A DNA stretch of 64,000 nucleotides. Source: JBBWZH01 sp035544115 (GTDB lineage Bacteria; Actinomycetota; Actinomycetes; Mycobacteriales; CADCTP01). Within the stretch, counting starts at the first letter, position 1; each line of letters begins with the position of its first letter. Positions 1-8,797 of this stretch are shown here, piece by piece. The notes below the pieces were generated by a model. That model saw only the letters and a list, made by a program, of their open reading frames with translations. It was not told the origin of the DNA and did not search any database. The DNA is taken from the NCBI GenBank assembly GCA_963714145.1, contig OY970235.1, positions 7,874,001 to 7,938,000 of the forward strand, given 5' to 3'. The translations under genes were made by a program, and so were the position numbers.

Positions 1-917
1 GTGAGCTCGACGTCGTCGACGAACACGGTGCGCAGGTTGCGCGGCCACAGGCGTTCGGCCCGGACGGCGTTCACCTCGGCGCACAGGACCAGGGTGAGCG
101 CGCCGAGGTAGATCCACGCGAACAGGCCGAGTACGAGCGCGAAGGTGCCGTAGCTGCTGTTGGCCGTCCGCAGCACGTGCCCCAGGTAGAACGTCGCCGC
201 GGACTGCAGCGCCTGCCAGATCACCGCGGCGGCGATCGCCCCGCCGCGGATCTGCTTGATGGTGACGGCCCGCACCGTGAGTAGCCGGAAGGCCAGCATG
301 AACAGGCCGATGTTGACGATGACGGCCAGCGCCGCGGCGCCGATCCGGCCGGCGGTGCCGACCCCACCGCCGTAGGTCTCGGCGGCCGTGGTCAGCGCGG
401 ACAGCACGGTGGTGAGCAGGATCCCGCCGCCGACGATGACCAGCATCAGCAGGCTGCGCAGCCGGGCCATCAGGGGGTTGGGGCGGGAGCCGCGGGGGAC
501 GCCCCACACCTTGTTCAACGCGGTCTGCGCCGCCTGTGCGGCGCCGAGCCCGCCGTAGAGGCTGACGACCACGCCGACCGCCACCGCGACCCCGCTGCCC
601 CGCAGCCCGGTGATGTTCCCGGCGATCTGATCGCCGATGATCGGAAACTGGCTCAGCGCGGAGTCGACCACCCGCTGCTGCAGGCCCGGGTCTCCCTGCA
701 GCAGGAAGCCCAGGATCGTGACCATCAGCAGCAGCAGCGGGAACAGCGACAGGAACCCGTAGTAGGTGATCAGCGCGGTCAGCAGGTTGCCCTGGTCGTC
801 GAAGTACTTGTAGACCACCGCCAGCGGCAGGCCCACCGACCGGTGGCGCTGCTGGAACGCGTCGATCCGGTCGAGCACCCGCATCAGCGGCGCCCCGGCC
901 CGGGCCGGATCCCGCAC
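1..917 (-). CDS. YihY/BrkB-family inner membrane protein (partial, C-terminus beyond left edge)
   Basis: About 305 residues are visible on the minus strand before the window ends. The N-terminal part contains VVYKYFDDQGNLLTALITYY followed by a hydrophobic run, which is the conserved opening of the YihY (formerly BrkB or RNase BN) family. Several further membrane segments follow, and the conserved motif SSYGTFALVLGLFAWIYL lies near the visible end. The family's biochemical role is unsettled; it is an integral membrane protein. I chose the GTG at 917 because a G-rich GGTGGTGGGAT stretch lies just upstream. An ATG at 884, 11 codons in, is the alternative but has no Shine-Dalgarno sequence. The family call is firm, the start is not. 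Confidence 0.85.
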   Translation of the reverse strand, partial: MRDPARAGAPLMRVLDRIDAFQQRHRSVGLPLAVVYKYFDDQGNLLTALITYYGFLSLFPLLLLMVTILGFLLQGDPGLQQRVVDSALSQFPIIGDQIAGNITGLRGSGVAVAVGVVVSLYGGLGAAQAAQTALNKVWGVPRGSRPNPLMARLRSLLMLVIVGGGILLTTVLSALTTAAETYGGGVGTAGRIGAAALAVIVNIGLFMLAFRLLTVRAVTIKQIRGGAIAAAVIWQALQSAATFYLGHVLRTANSSYGTFALVLGLFAWIYLGALTLVLCAEVNAVRAERLWPRNLRTVFVDDVEL

Positions 918-1041
918 AGCGTCATCCCACCACCCACCCTGACCGTTCGACTCCCCTCTGCCTACCCGCGCCGGGCCCGGTCCGCACCGGTTCAGCCCAG
1001 CTTCGCGGGGTTCGCCGGCCGCGGCCGGTCCGCCGGTGGCG

Positions 1042-2100
1042 TCAGCCGGCTTCGGCCAGTGGCCGCAGGTGGCCGTCCGGGTCGGCGATGATCTGGTCGA
1101 TCTCGGCGCGGAACCAGGCACCCCGGGCCTGGTAGGACACCTGCCGGGCGATGATGCCGGCGACGTTCGACTTGTTCACCACCAGGCCCGGGGTCTCCAG
1201 CCAACCCTGCGGGAGTGCGCTCCGGCCGGTGGCGGCGTCGGCCAGTAGCCGGCCGGCGACGGCGCCCTTGACGTAGTGCTCCGGCGAGACCAGCAGCAAC
1301 TGCCCGGCCCGCACGGCCTGCAGCGACCGGGGGTCGAGGTCGAAGGCGCCGGCCAGCCAGCGGCCGTGCACGCGGGCCCGGATCGCGGCCAGGTGCCAGC
1401 CGTCCGCGTCGCCGGTGCCGAGGAAGGCCAGGGCCTGCGGATTCGCCCGGACCAGTCCGGTCCAGGCGACCAGATTCGCCGGAACATCCTGCTTGGTGTC
1501 GAATGGCCCGAGCACCTGCAGGTCTGGCCGGCGCTTGGCGAACTCGTCCCGGATGCCCCGGGCGCGCAGGTCGAGCACCGGGACGCCGGGCGCGTTGTTG
1601 CCGATCACCACCGTGCCGCGGCCGGCCGGCAGCCCGGCGATCGCCTGGTCGGCGAGCAGCTGGCCGAGGCGGTAGTTGTCGTTGCCGATGAACAGCTTCA
1701 CCCCGGAGCCGGGGCCGGGCGGGTTGTCGACGGCGAGCACCGGCATCCCGCGCTTTCCGGCGGCCTGCAGGGCCGGCGCGAACAGCGGGGCGGCGAGGGT
1801 GAACACCGCGACGCCGTCGCTGGTCTGGTCGACCAGCTTGTTGAACAGCTCCAGCTCGTGTGGCGAATCGGTCGACGGCGGCCCGGTCGTCACCTGCCGG
1901 ACGCCGTCGACCTGCGCGACGCCGGCCCGGAAGCCGTCCATCATCTCCCGGGCGAAGTTGAGCTGGGTGTTGGCCACGGCGAACCCGACGATCTTGGGGC
2001 CGCTGGCGGCTGGCGTCCCGTCGCCGCAGCCGGCGAGGGTGACCGCGCCGAGGACCACGGCGGCGAGCGCGGCCGGGAGCGGGCGAGCCGACGACGACAT
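1042..2100 (-). CDS. Sugar-type ABC transporter substrate-binding lipoprotein (orphan)
   Basis: 352 residues. The N-terminus is a lipoprotein signal ending in the lipobox LAGC (residues about 22-25), so the mature protein should be anchored by a lipidated Cys on the outer face of the membrane. The rest reads as a periplasmic-binding-protein fold of the RbsB/Peripla_BP_4 type: GFAVANTQLNFAREMMDGFRA at the first beta-alpha unit, AVDNPPGPG in the ligand cleft region, and GNDNYRLGQLLADQA at the hinge. These proteins bind a sugar and deliver it to an ABC permease. No permease or ATPase gene is adjacent, so it is either an orphan or a sensor subunit. It is divergent from the GGDEF-EAL gene. The ATG follows AAGGGAG. 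Confidence 0.85.
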   Translation of the reverse strand: MSSSARPLPAALAAVVLGAVTLAGCGDGTPAASGPKIVGFAVANTQLNFAREMMDGFRAGVAQVDGVRQVTTGPPSTDSPHELELFNKLVDQTSDGVAVFTLAAPLFAPALQAAGKRGMPVLAVDNPPGPGSGVKLFIGNDNYRLGQLLADQAIAGLPAGRGTVVIGNNAPGVPVLDLRARGIRDEFAKRRPDLQVLGPFDTKQDVPANLVAWTGLVRANPQALAFLGTGDADGWHLAAIRARVHGRWLAGAFDLDPRSLQAVRAGQLLLVSPEHYVKGAVAGRLLADAATGRSALPQGWLETPGLVVNKSNVAGIIARQVSYQARGAWFRAEIDQIIADPDGHLRPLAEAG

Positions 2101-2273
2101 GGGTCTCCCTTGGCTACGCGTCCGAGCATCTGGCCTGGGTATCGGCCGGCTCGGCCGCGATCCGACGGAACCGGCCGGCCGGATGGCTAACCCGCGGTCG
2201 CCGGGGGCCGATTTCGAGGTCGAGCGGCGGGGCAGGCCGCCGGCCCGACGGCGCGCGGCGGAGCGAGGTGGAG

Positions 2274-4277
2274 ATGCGTCGCAGGTTCGTCGAGTCCCGG
2301 GGGGTGGCCCGGACGGCGGTCGCCGGACTCGCCCTCGGCCTGCTGGCGCTTGCCCTGCTGGCCTGGTGGGGCGCGGCGAGCACCCAGCGGGCCACCGCCC
2401 AGGTGCGGGCGATGAACGAGGTCAGCGCCGGTTGGCAGCGGCTGTACGACCGGATCCTGGCCATCGACGACGCGCTCGGCGACTACGTGCGGGCCGGTAG
2501 TGACATCGGGCGGCGGCCGCTGATCTCCGCGGTCACCGCGGCGACGCAGAGCCTGGACTGGCTGCGGCAGCACCGCGACCCGGACGAAGCCGACGAGGTT
2601 TCCGATGTCGGGCAGAGCTTCGCCGGCTACGCCACGACCCTGCAGACGCTGTTCGACGCCGGCCGCCGCGGCGACGTGAAGCAGACGCCGATCCTGATCG
2701 AGCAGGCCGCGCTGTCCTCCGCGGCGCTGCACAAGCAGGTCGCCGCCGACATGGAACGCCGCCGGCTGGCCACCGCGGACCTGCTGGACCAGGTGGACCA
2801 GGGCGTCCGCCGGCTGCGCAATGCCGCACCGGTCACCCTCGCCGTCGACTCGGTGCTGCTGCTGGTCTGCGCGCTGGTGTTGCTGGGCTACCAGCGCCGG
2901 GTCGAGGGCCAGTCGGCCAGCAACCAGCACCAGGCCCTGCACGACTCGCTCACCGGCCTCGCCAACCGGGTGCTGCTGGGCAGCCGGACCGAGCAGGCCA
3001 TCGCCGCCGCCGGCCGGGCCGGCGCCGGGCCGGTGGCCCTGCTGCTCATTGACCTGGACCGGTTCAAGGAGGTCAACGACACGCTGGGACATCACGCCGG
3101 GGACGTCCTGCTGCAGGAGGTGGCGGCCCGGCTGCGCCGGGCTGTCCGCGCCGGTGACACCGTGGCCCGGCTCGGCGGTGACGAGTTCTCCGTGCTGCTG
3201 CCCGGCGGTGTCCCGGTCGACGCCCTGGCGGTCGCGCACCGGGTGCTGGCGCTGGTCCGGGAGCCGATCCAGATCGATGGGCTCCCGGTCGAGGTCAGCG
3301 CGAGCATCGGGATGGCGGCGCACCCGGCGGACAGCGCCGACGCGGCCGAGCTGCTGCAGCACGCGGACATCGCCATGTACGCGGCGAAGCGCGGCCAGGC
3401 CGGCGTGATCTCCTACGACCCGGCCCTGAACGAGCACAGCCGGCGGCACTTGACGATGCTCGCCGAGCTGCGGCAGGCGATCGGCCGGGGCGACCTGATC
3501 CTGCACTACCAGCCGAAGGTGCGCGGCCCGGCCGCCGAGCTGTCCGGGGTCGAGGCGCTGGTGCGCTGGCAGCATGCCGAGCATGGCTTGATCGGGCCGG
3601 GCGAGTTCATCCCGATGGCCGAACAGACCGACCTGATCGAGCTGCTGACCTGGCACGTCCTGGAGACCGCGCTGGATCAGTGCCGGCGGTGGCAGCAGGC
3701 CGGCCGGCAGCTGCCGATCGCGGTCAACGTCGCGACCCGGTGCCTGCTCAACCCGTCCTTCCCGGGTGACCTCGCCACGATGCTCGTCCGGCACGGCGTC
3801 AGCCCGCAGCTGCTGACCCTGGAGGTGACCGAGACCATGCTGATCAGCGACCCACCGCGGATGGCGCAGATGCTCGGCAGCCTGCGGGCACTGGGCGTCC
3901 GGCTGTCCCTGGACGACTTCGGCACCGGTTACTCCTCGATGTCCTACCTGCGCGAGCTGCCGGTGGACGAGCTGAAGATCGACCAGAAGTTCATCGCGTC
4001 GCTGTGCTCGTCCCGCAGCGACGCGGCGATCGTCCGGGCCGTCCTCGAGCTCGGCTCCAACCTCGGCCTGGACGTCGTCGCGGAGGGCGTCGAGGACGCC
4101 GGGACCTGGGCGGCGCTGGTCGACCTCGGCTGCCGCTACGGCCAGGGCTACCACTTCGCCCGACCCATGCCGGCCGAGGCGCTGGCCGACTGGCAGGCCA
4201 ACCGCCCGGCGCAGGCCACGACGGCCGACCGGTCCAGCCTCGCCGGCCGGGTCGACAACATGCCGAGCAGGTCGTGA
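2274..4277 (+). CDS. Membrane-anchored diguanylate cyclase/phosphodiesterase (GGDEF-EAL)
   Basis: About 667 residues that make and/or break cyclic di-GMP. A first transmembrane helix (residues about 11-34) and a second one (about 186-205) flank a roughly 150-residue extracytoplasmic sensor region with no recognised fold. The GGDEF domain follows with an intact RLGGDEF active-site motif. The EAL domain has GVEALVRW, DDFGTGYSS, LKIDQKFI and VAEGVED, so both catalytic halves look intact. Starts at GTG 2268 and ATG 2274 are both possible; I prefer 2274 because GAGG lies 5 nt upstream. The divergent neighbour is a sugar-binding lipoprotein, which could feed a ligand signal to the sensor domain; that link is speculation. 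Confidence 0.92.
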   Translation: MRRRFVESRGVARTAVAGLALGLLALALLAWWGAASTQRATAQVRAMNEVSAGWQRLYDRILAIDDALGDYVRAGSDIGRRPLISAVTAATQSLDWLRQHRDPDEADEVSDVGQSFAGYATTLQTLFDAGRRGDVKQTPILIEQAALSSAALHKQVAADMERRRLATADLLDQVDQGVRRLRNAAPVTLAVDSVLLLVCALVLLGYQRRVEGQSASNQHQALHDSLTGLANRVLLGSRTEQAIAAAGRAGAGPVALLLIDLDRFKEVNDTLGHHAGDVLLQEVAARLRRAVRAGDTVARLGGDEFSVLLPGGVPVDALAVAHRVLALVREPIQIDGLPVEVSASIGMAAHPADSADAAELLQHADIAMYAAKRGQAGVISYDPALNEHSRRHLTMLAELRQAIGRGDLILHYQPKVRGPAAELSGVEALVRWQHAEHGLIGPGEFIPMAEQTDLIELLTWHVLETALDQCRRWQQAGRQLPIAVNVATRCLLNPSFPGDLATMLVRHGVSPQLLTLEVTETMLISDPPRMAQMLGSLRALGVRLSLDDFGTGYSSMSYLRELPVDELKIDQKFIASLCSSRSDAAIVRAVLELGSNLGLDVVAEGVEDAGTWAALVDLGCRYGQGYHFARPMPAEALADWQANRPAQATTADRSSLAGRVDNMPSRS

Positions 4278-4395
4278 CGGCCGGCCGGCGGCCCAGCCGT
4301 GGCGCGATATCGGCCCGCCGCCGGCGCCGGGCCGGCGCGCGGCGCAGCTGACCGCACGTAATCGGACGGAAACATCGGAGGGTCAGCATTCGAGC

Positions 4396-5214
4396 ATGGC
4401 AGCGGCGGCCCGGCAGGTCCGGGTGGGGTGCGAGTTCCGGTACACCGCGGAGGTGGAAACCGCCGCGGTGTTCCAGGTGCAGCCCACCGGTGCGGCGCCG
4501 GTGACGGTGCTGCGGCAGGGGTGGGCGGGGGTGCCCGCCAGCAGCCGGCACGACTACACCGACCTCTACGGCAACGGCTGCCAGCGGCTCAGCCTGCCGG
4601 TGGGCGAGAGCACACTGCGTTACGACGCGCTGGTCACCGTCCCGGACGCGACCGAGGAGGTCGACCCGGACGCCGCCGAGGTGCCGCCCGCGCGGTTGCC
4701 GGACGACGTGCTGTTCTACACGCTGCCCAGCCGGTACTGCCTGCCCGACGTGCTGGGCGACGAGGCGTGGCGGCTGTTCGGCGGCGAGCCGCCCGGCTAC
4801 CGGCGGGTGCAGGCGATCTGCGACCACGTCAACGGCCACCTGACCTTCGGCTACGGCAGCAGCGGCCCGTCGACCACTGCCGCGGACGCCTACGCCGCCG
4901 GCTGCGGCGTCTGCCGGGACTTCGCGCACGTCGCGATCAGCTTCTGCCGGGCGCTTTCGATCCCGGCCCGGTACGTCTTCGGCTACCTTCCGGACATGGA
5001 CGTCCCGCCGGCGGACGAGCCGATGGACTTCGCCGCCTGGATGGAGGTCTACCTCGACGGGCGGTGGTGGACCTTCGACCCCCGCAACAACGCCGCCCGC
5101 AAGGGCCGGGTGCTGATCGGCCGGGGCCGGGATGCGGTGGACGTCGCGATGGTCACCACCTACGGCGGCCCGGTGCTGCACAGCATGCGGGTCTGGGCCG
5201 AGGAGGGCACGTGA
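4396..5214 (+). CDS. Transglutaminase-like protein, catalytic His apparently replaced
   Basis: 272 residues. An N-terminal beta-rich region (about 1-130) is followed by a transglutaminase-like core (about 140-250). The nucleophile Cys is in GCGVCRDFAH and the Asp is in WWTFDPRNN. In the usual arrangement the catalytic His precedes the strand as HAW(F/V)E; here the segment reads MDFAAWMEVYL, with Ala at the expected His position. That may abolish classical Cys-His-Asp chemistry, or this may be a divergent subfamily. The protein could act as a protease-like or structural homologue. The stop codon overlaps the GTG of the next transglutaminase gene by 3 nt, so the two are probably translated together. 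Confidence 0.8.
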   Translation: MAAAARQVRVGCEFRYTAEVETAAVFQVQPTGAAPVTVLRQGWAGVPASSRHDYTDLYGNGCQRLSLPVGESTLRYDALVTVPDATEEVDPDAAEVPPARLPDDVLFYTLPSRYCLPDVLGDEAWRLFGGEPPGYRRVQAICDHVNGHLTFGYGSSGPSTTAADAYAAGCGVCRDFAHVAISFCRALSIPARYVFGYLPDMDVPPADEPMDFAAWMEVYLDGRWWTFDPRNNAARKGRVLIGRGRDAVDVAMVTTYGGPVLHSMRVWAEEGT

Positions 5215-6053
5215 CCGCCGCGCCGCCGCAGCACGACCCGGCCGGCACCGGCACGCTGACCTACCTGCTGCGGCAGCGGTTCAGCTACCACTACGACAAC
5301 CCGGTCCGGGATCTGCGGCACCGGCTCGTGGTCATCCCGCCGGCCCGGCACGGCGCCCAGCGCCGGCGCCGGCACTCGATCACCATCTCGGCCGCCGCCC
5401 GCACCACGCACCGCCGCGACGCCGCCGGCAACACGGTCACCCGCGCCCACGTCCCGCTGGTGCCGGCGGTCATCGACTTCGACGTGGAGGTGGTGGTCGA
5501 CGCGGTCGGCCCGCACGCCGACGCGCTGCTGCCCGCCGCCGCGCTCACCGATTCGCGGCTGCTCCAGCCGACCAGGCTGACCACCGCCGACGCCGCGATC
5601 CGCGACCTCGCCGCGACCCTGGCCGGCCCGGACCGGCTGGCCAGCGCGGACCGGTTCTGCGCCTACGTGCACGACGCGATCAGCTACGCGCACGACGTCA
5701 CCACCGTCGAGACCACCGCCGCCGAGGCGCTCGCCGGTGGCCGCGGGGTCTGCCAGGACTCCGCGCACCTCATGCTCGCGCTCTGCCGGGCCGCCGGGCT
5801 GCCGGCCCGTTACGTCTCCGGGCACCTGCTCGGCGAGGGCGGCACGCACGCCTGGGTCGAAGCCGTCGTCGCCGACCCGGTGGGCGCCCGCGCGGTCGCG
5901 TTCGACCCCTGCAACGGCCGCCGGGCCGGCCGTGACTACCTCACGATCGCCACCGGACGCGACTACACCGACGTCGCCCCCACGTCAGGCACCTACTGCG
6001 GCACCGCCCGCGGCACCCTGACCGCGACCAAGCAGTTGCGCACCACCGGCTGA
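5211..6053 (+). CDS. Transglutaminase-like superfamily protein (complete triad)
   Basis: 280 residues starting at GTG 5211, which overlaps the upstream stop (GTGA) and has GAGGAGG about 5 nt before it. The N-terminal half has the beta region typical of bacterial transglutaminase-like proteins (TYLLRQRFSYHYDNPVRD near residue 15). The catalytic core carries Cys in GRGVCQDSAH, His in THAWVEAVV and Asp in AVAFDPCNG, so the triad is intact, unlike its upstream partner. Members of this family are often cysteine-protease-like enzymes rather than cross-linkers. The two genes form a two-gene unit that ends at a strong bidirectional hairpin. Confidence 0.85.
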   Translation: MTAAPPQHDPAGTGTLTYLLRQRFSYHYDNPVRDLRHRLVVIPPARHGAQRRRRHSITISAAARTTHRRDAAGNTVTRAHVPLVPAVIDFDVEVVVDAVGPHADALLPAAALTDSRLLQPTRLTTADAAIRDLAATLAGPDRLASADRFCAYVHDAISYAHDVTTVETTAAEALAGGRGVCQDSAHLMLALCRAAGLPARYVSGHLLGEGGTHAWVEAVVADPVGARAVAFDPCNGRRAGRDYLTIATGRDYTDVAPTSGTYCGTARGTLTATKQLRTTG

Positions 6054-6085
6054 GCCGGCCCAGCGACCGGCTGCCGGCAGCGACG

Positions 6086-6123
6086 AGCGGGAGGGGCCGG
6101 CTGGCGGCCCGGCCCCTCCCGCT
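6086..6123. terminator. Bidirectional intrinsic-type hairpin between convergent genes
   Basis: A perfect 15-bp GC-rich stem (6086-6100 pairing with 6109-6123) with an 8-nt loop lies between the convergent ends of the transglutaminase operon (6053) and the ABC permease (6142). No T-run follows on either strand, as is common in high-GC actinobacteria. Confidence 0.75.
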
Positions 6124-6141
6124 GGTCGGACCGGGCGCCGG

Positions 6142-7185
6142 CTACGACACGCGGCGGATGCGCCGGAAGCAGACGGCGGTCAGGGCCAGGGCGACGGCAC
6201 CGAAGAGCCCGGTCTCGATCCACTGCAGCGGCCAGAAGCGGCTGCCGGGCTGGTAGACGACGTCCTGCCGGTAGCCGAGGCGGCTGATCGCGGCGAAGCA
6301 CTGCTGCTTAACTCCGGGTGCCTCCTTGCGTTCCGTTATCTCCTGCGCGGTCGGCGGGCTCGGCACGCAGGCGGCGGCCACCTCCGCCGGCAGGCTGGCG
6401 ACCACGTTGCCGGCGGCGTCGATGGTCCGGTTGCTCAGCAGCCAGCCCTGCGGGTCGGGTGCGTCGACGCTGACGACCAGGCTGTCCTGGTGGAGTTCGA
6501 AGCCGTCGATGTTGTCGGCGGTGACCGCGGTGATGGCGTGGGTGGGCGGCATGAGGTGCTCGCGGACCCACAAGGGCACCGCGATCTGGACGGCGATGAA
6601 GGCGACCAGCGCGACGGCCATGGCCGCCACCGTGCGGCGCATGACGATTCCCACCGTGACGCCGAGGGCGAAGGCGAACGCCGCGTACCCGATCGGCACG
6701 ATGCCGCGGGTCTCGAAGAGCGGCGGGGTCAGCCGGGGGATCCGGCCGCCGCTGATCCGGTCCAGCGGGCTGGCCCACCAGGACACGGCCAGCGTGGTCA
6801 GCCCGGCGAGGGCCATCGCGGCCAGGCCGACGAGGGTGAGCTTGACGGCCAGCCAGCGGGTGCGGGTGACCGTCTGGGTCCAGGCCAGCCGGTGGGTACC
6901 GGCCTCCAGTTCGCGACTGACCAGCGGCGCCCCCCAGAACAGCCCGATCAGCGCCGGCAGGAACAGCACGACGGACGACAGCGCCAGGAACAGCGGCTGG
7001 TGGTCGGCGAAGAACCGCTGGGTGAACCGCGAGCAGTCGCCGAGCGTGGTGCAGCCGGCGAGCCCGGTGGAGTAGCTGTGCGCCAGCCGCGGGCCGGTGA
7101 CGGCCAGGGCGGCGGCGAACGCGGCCAGCGCGCCGACGGCCACCAGGGCCTGCGCCCGGAACTGGCGCCAGGTCAACCAGATCAT
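6142..7185 (-). CDS. ABC transporter permease (YtrA-operon type)
   Basis: 347 residues. The protein begins MIWLTWRQFRAQALVA, the characteristic opening of actinobacterial ABC-2-like permeases found with GntR/YtrA regulators. About six hydrophobic segments are visible (residues about 15-32, 65-85, 115-137, 165-183, 187-208 and 325-342), with a large external loop at about 210-320. It should form the membrane channel partner of the ATPase encoded immediately upstream; the ATPase stop and this ATG overlap as ATGA. The substrate is unknown; related systems export cell-envelope-active compounds. The operon is probably controlled by the GntR regulator at its head. Confidence 0.88.
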   Translation of the reverse strand: MIWLTWRQFRAQALVAVGALAAFAAALAVTGPRLAHSYSTGLAGCTTLGDCSRFTQRFFADHQPLFLALSSVVLFLPALIGLFWGAPLVSRELEAGTHRLAWTQTVTRTRWLAVKLTLVGLAAMALAGLTTLAVSWWASPLDRISGGRIPRLTPPLFETRGIVPIGYAAFAFALGVTVGIVMRRTVAAMAVALVAFIAVQIAVPLWVREHLMPPTHAITAVTADNIDGFELHQDSLVVSVDAPDPQGWLLSNRTIDAAGNVVASLPAEVAAACVPSPPTAQEITERKEAPGVKQQCFAAISRLGYRQDVVYQPGSRFWPLQWIETGLFGAVALALTAVCFRRIRRVS

Positions 7186-8084
7186 CGCTGCACCGCCAGG
7201 GAGGGTCGGGGGCTGTGGTTGCGGTCGGTGGTGCCCTGGCTGCTCATGTACGCGAGCACCAGGTCCTCCAGGTCGAGCTCGCTGACCGTCCAGGCGGGGT
7301 CGTGGATGGTGCTGTTGGTGCGGATCACCAGCGTGGTCTGCCGGTCGGTGTGGCTGGCGGTGACCACGTGCTGGTCGGCCGGGAGGGTGTCGAGGTCGCG
7401 GCGGGGGCCGGTGAGCCGGTGGTGGCTGGCCAGCAGGTCCTCGATCTCGCCGGCCACCCGCACCCGGGCCGCGTCGATCACGATCAGGTAGTCACAGACC
7501 CGTTCCAGGTCGGCCACCAGGTGCGAGGACAGCAGCACGCTGAGCTCCTGCTCGGCGGCGGCCTCCATCAGGGCCTGCAGGAACTCGCGGCGGGCGATCG
7601 GGTCGAGGGCGGCGACCGGCTCGTCCAGGACGAGCAGTTGCGGCCGCTTGGCGATGCCGAGGGTGAGCGCGAGCTGGGCCCGCTGGCCGCCGGACAGCTT
7701 CCCGGCCCGCTGGGTCGGGTCCAGCCCGAGCCGCCCGATCCGGTCCTGCGCCAGCGTGTCGTCCCAGGCCGGGTTCAGCCGGGCGCCCAGCCGCAGGTGT
7801 TCGGCCACGCTGAGCCCGCTGTAGGTGGGCGTGTCCTGGGCGACGTACCCGACCTTGGCCAGCTGCGCGGCACCGCTGGCCGGCCGGCCGCCGAGCACCT
7901 CGATGGTGCCCGCCGTCGGCTCCAGTTGGCCGACCGCCATGTTCAGCAGGGTGGTCTTGCCGGCTCCGTTCCGCCCGACCAGCCCGACGACGCGCCCGGC
8001 CGGGATGTCCAGGGTGCAGTCGGTCAGCGCCCAGCGCTGCCGGTACCGCTTGCCTAGCTCGTGCGTGCGCAGGACGGCGGTCAC
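7182..8084 (-). CDS. ABC transporter ATP-binding protein
   Basis: 300 residues starting at GTG 8084, which overlaps the stop of the GntR gene. Walker A is GRNGAGKTT, the Q-loop lies near VAQDTPTYS, the ABC signature is KLSGGQRAQ, Walker B is LLVLDEPVAALD and the switch His is in LLSSHLV. All are intact. A C-terminal extension of about 90 residues follows. It energises the permease encoded by the next gene. The middle position in a GntR-ATPase-permease operon with two 4-nt overlaps indicates translational coupling. Confidence 0.93.
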   Translation of the reverse strand: MTAVLRTHELGKRYRQRWALTDCTLDIPAGRVVGLVGRNGAGKTTLLNMAVGQLEPTAGTIEVLGGRPASGAAQLAKVGYVAQDTPTYSGLSVAEHLRLGARLNPAWDDTLAQDRIGRLGLDPTQRAGKLSGGQRAQLALTLGIAKRPQLLVLDEPVAALDPIARREFLQALMEAAAEQELSVLLSSHLVADLERVCDYLIVIDAARVRVAGEIEDLLASHHRLTGPRRDLDTLPADQHVVTASHTDRQTTLVIRTNSTIHDPAWTVSELDLEDLVLAYMSSQGTTDRNHSPRPSLAVQR

Positions 8085-8485
8085 GCTATTTCCTCTCGGG
8101 TGCTCGCGCGAAACGTGGCCATGAACAGCGCTTCGATGCTCTCCTCGTCCAGGCCGGCCAGGCGGGCCTTGGCCAGCCAGCGCCGCAGGTCCTGGCTCAG
8201 TGGCTGGTGCGCGGCCAGCGAGCCGTCGGTCAGCGTCGCGGTCACGAACGTGCCGAGACCGGGCCGGGCCGCGACCAGGCCCTCGTGTTCCAGCTCGCGG
8301 TAGGCCTTGAGCACCGTGTTCGGGTTGATGGCCAGTGCGGCGACCACGTCCTTGACCGTCGGGAGCTGGTCGCCCTTGCGGAGCAGGCCCAGCCGCAGGG
8401 CGTGCCGCACCTGGCGGACGAGTTGCTGGTACGGCGACACCCCGGAGCGGGAGTCCAGGTGGAACTCGATCACCCTCAACTCCAT
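8081..8485 (-). CDS. GntR-family transcriptional regulator, YtrA subfamily
   Basis: 134 residues. The N-terminal winged helix reads SPYQQLVRQVRHALRLG, then VVAALAINPNTVLKAYRELEHEGLV, the typical GntR/YtrA recognition region. The short C-terminal part (about 40 residues) lacks a large effector domain, as expected for YtrA regulators. It is the first gene of the ABC operon and very likely represses it. The ATG at 8485 lies only 4 nt from a perfect 12-bp palindrome. GTG 8473, four codons in with GGAG 6-9 nt upstream, is a plausible alternative start. Confidence 0.9.
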   Translation of the reverse strand: MELRVIEFHLDSRSGVSPYQQLVRQVRHALRLGLLRKGDQLPTVKDVVAALAINPNTVLKAYRELEHEGLVAARPGLGTFVTATLTDGSLAAHQPLSQDLRRWLAKARLAGLDEESIEALFMATFRASTREEIA

Positions 8486-8489
8486 TCAT

Positions 8490-8501
8490 CTAGTTAACTA
8501 G
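8490..8501. promoter_or_regulatory. Palindromic operator candidate for the GntR-ABC operon
   Basis: The perfect 12-bp palindrome CTAGTTAACTAG sits directly upstream of the GntR start codon. Its AT-rich composition stands out in this GC-rich window. YtrA-type GntR proteins typically bind such symmetric sites in their own promoter, so autoregulation is the simplest reading. Confidence 0.6.
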
Positions 8502-8650
8502 CACAATAGCTCTCTGGTGACATGGTCTGTCAATCGGCCCGCGCCGCGCCGGCCGACCCCGGGGCCGCCGGGGACGGGTGCCGGCGGCGTCCCGACGGCG
8601 TGTCGAGACCGGGAACCGACCGAAAGCACCGACCCAACCCGAACGGGCGC

Positions 8651-8671
8651 TTTCCGGAAGCCTTCCGGAAA
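8651..8671. promoter_or_regulatory. Inverted repeat upstream of the GH30 gene
   Basis: Arms TTTCCGGAA and TTCCGGAAA are separated by 3 nt, about 127 bp upstream of the GH30 start. The 8502-8797 interval holds no other gene I can support. The repeat is a candidate operator for the xylan-degradation genes; the cognate regulator is not identified. Confidence 0.4.
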
Positions 8672-8797
8672 TGTCAGGGTGACGTGTCGGTCGGCCGGCG
8701 CGATCCCGCAGGTGCCATGACCGCCGACCGCCGGCCGGGGCTGGCATCTTCCGGAGTTGGCCACCCCGTCCCGTCCCACGGACAGGAGGGAACTGCC

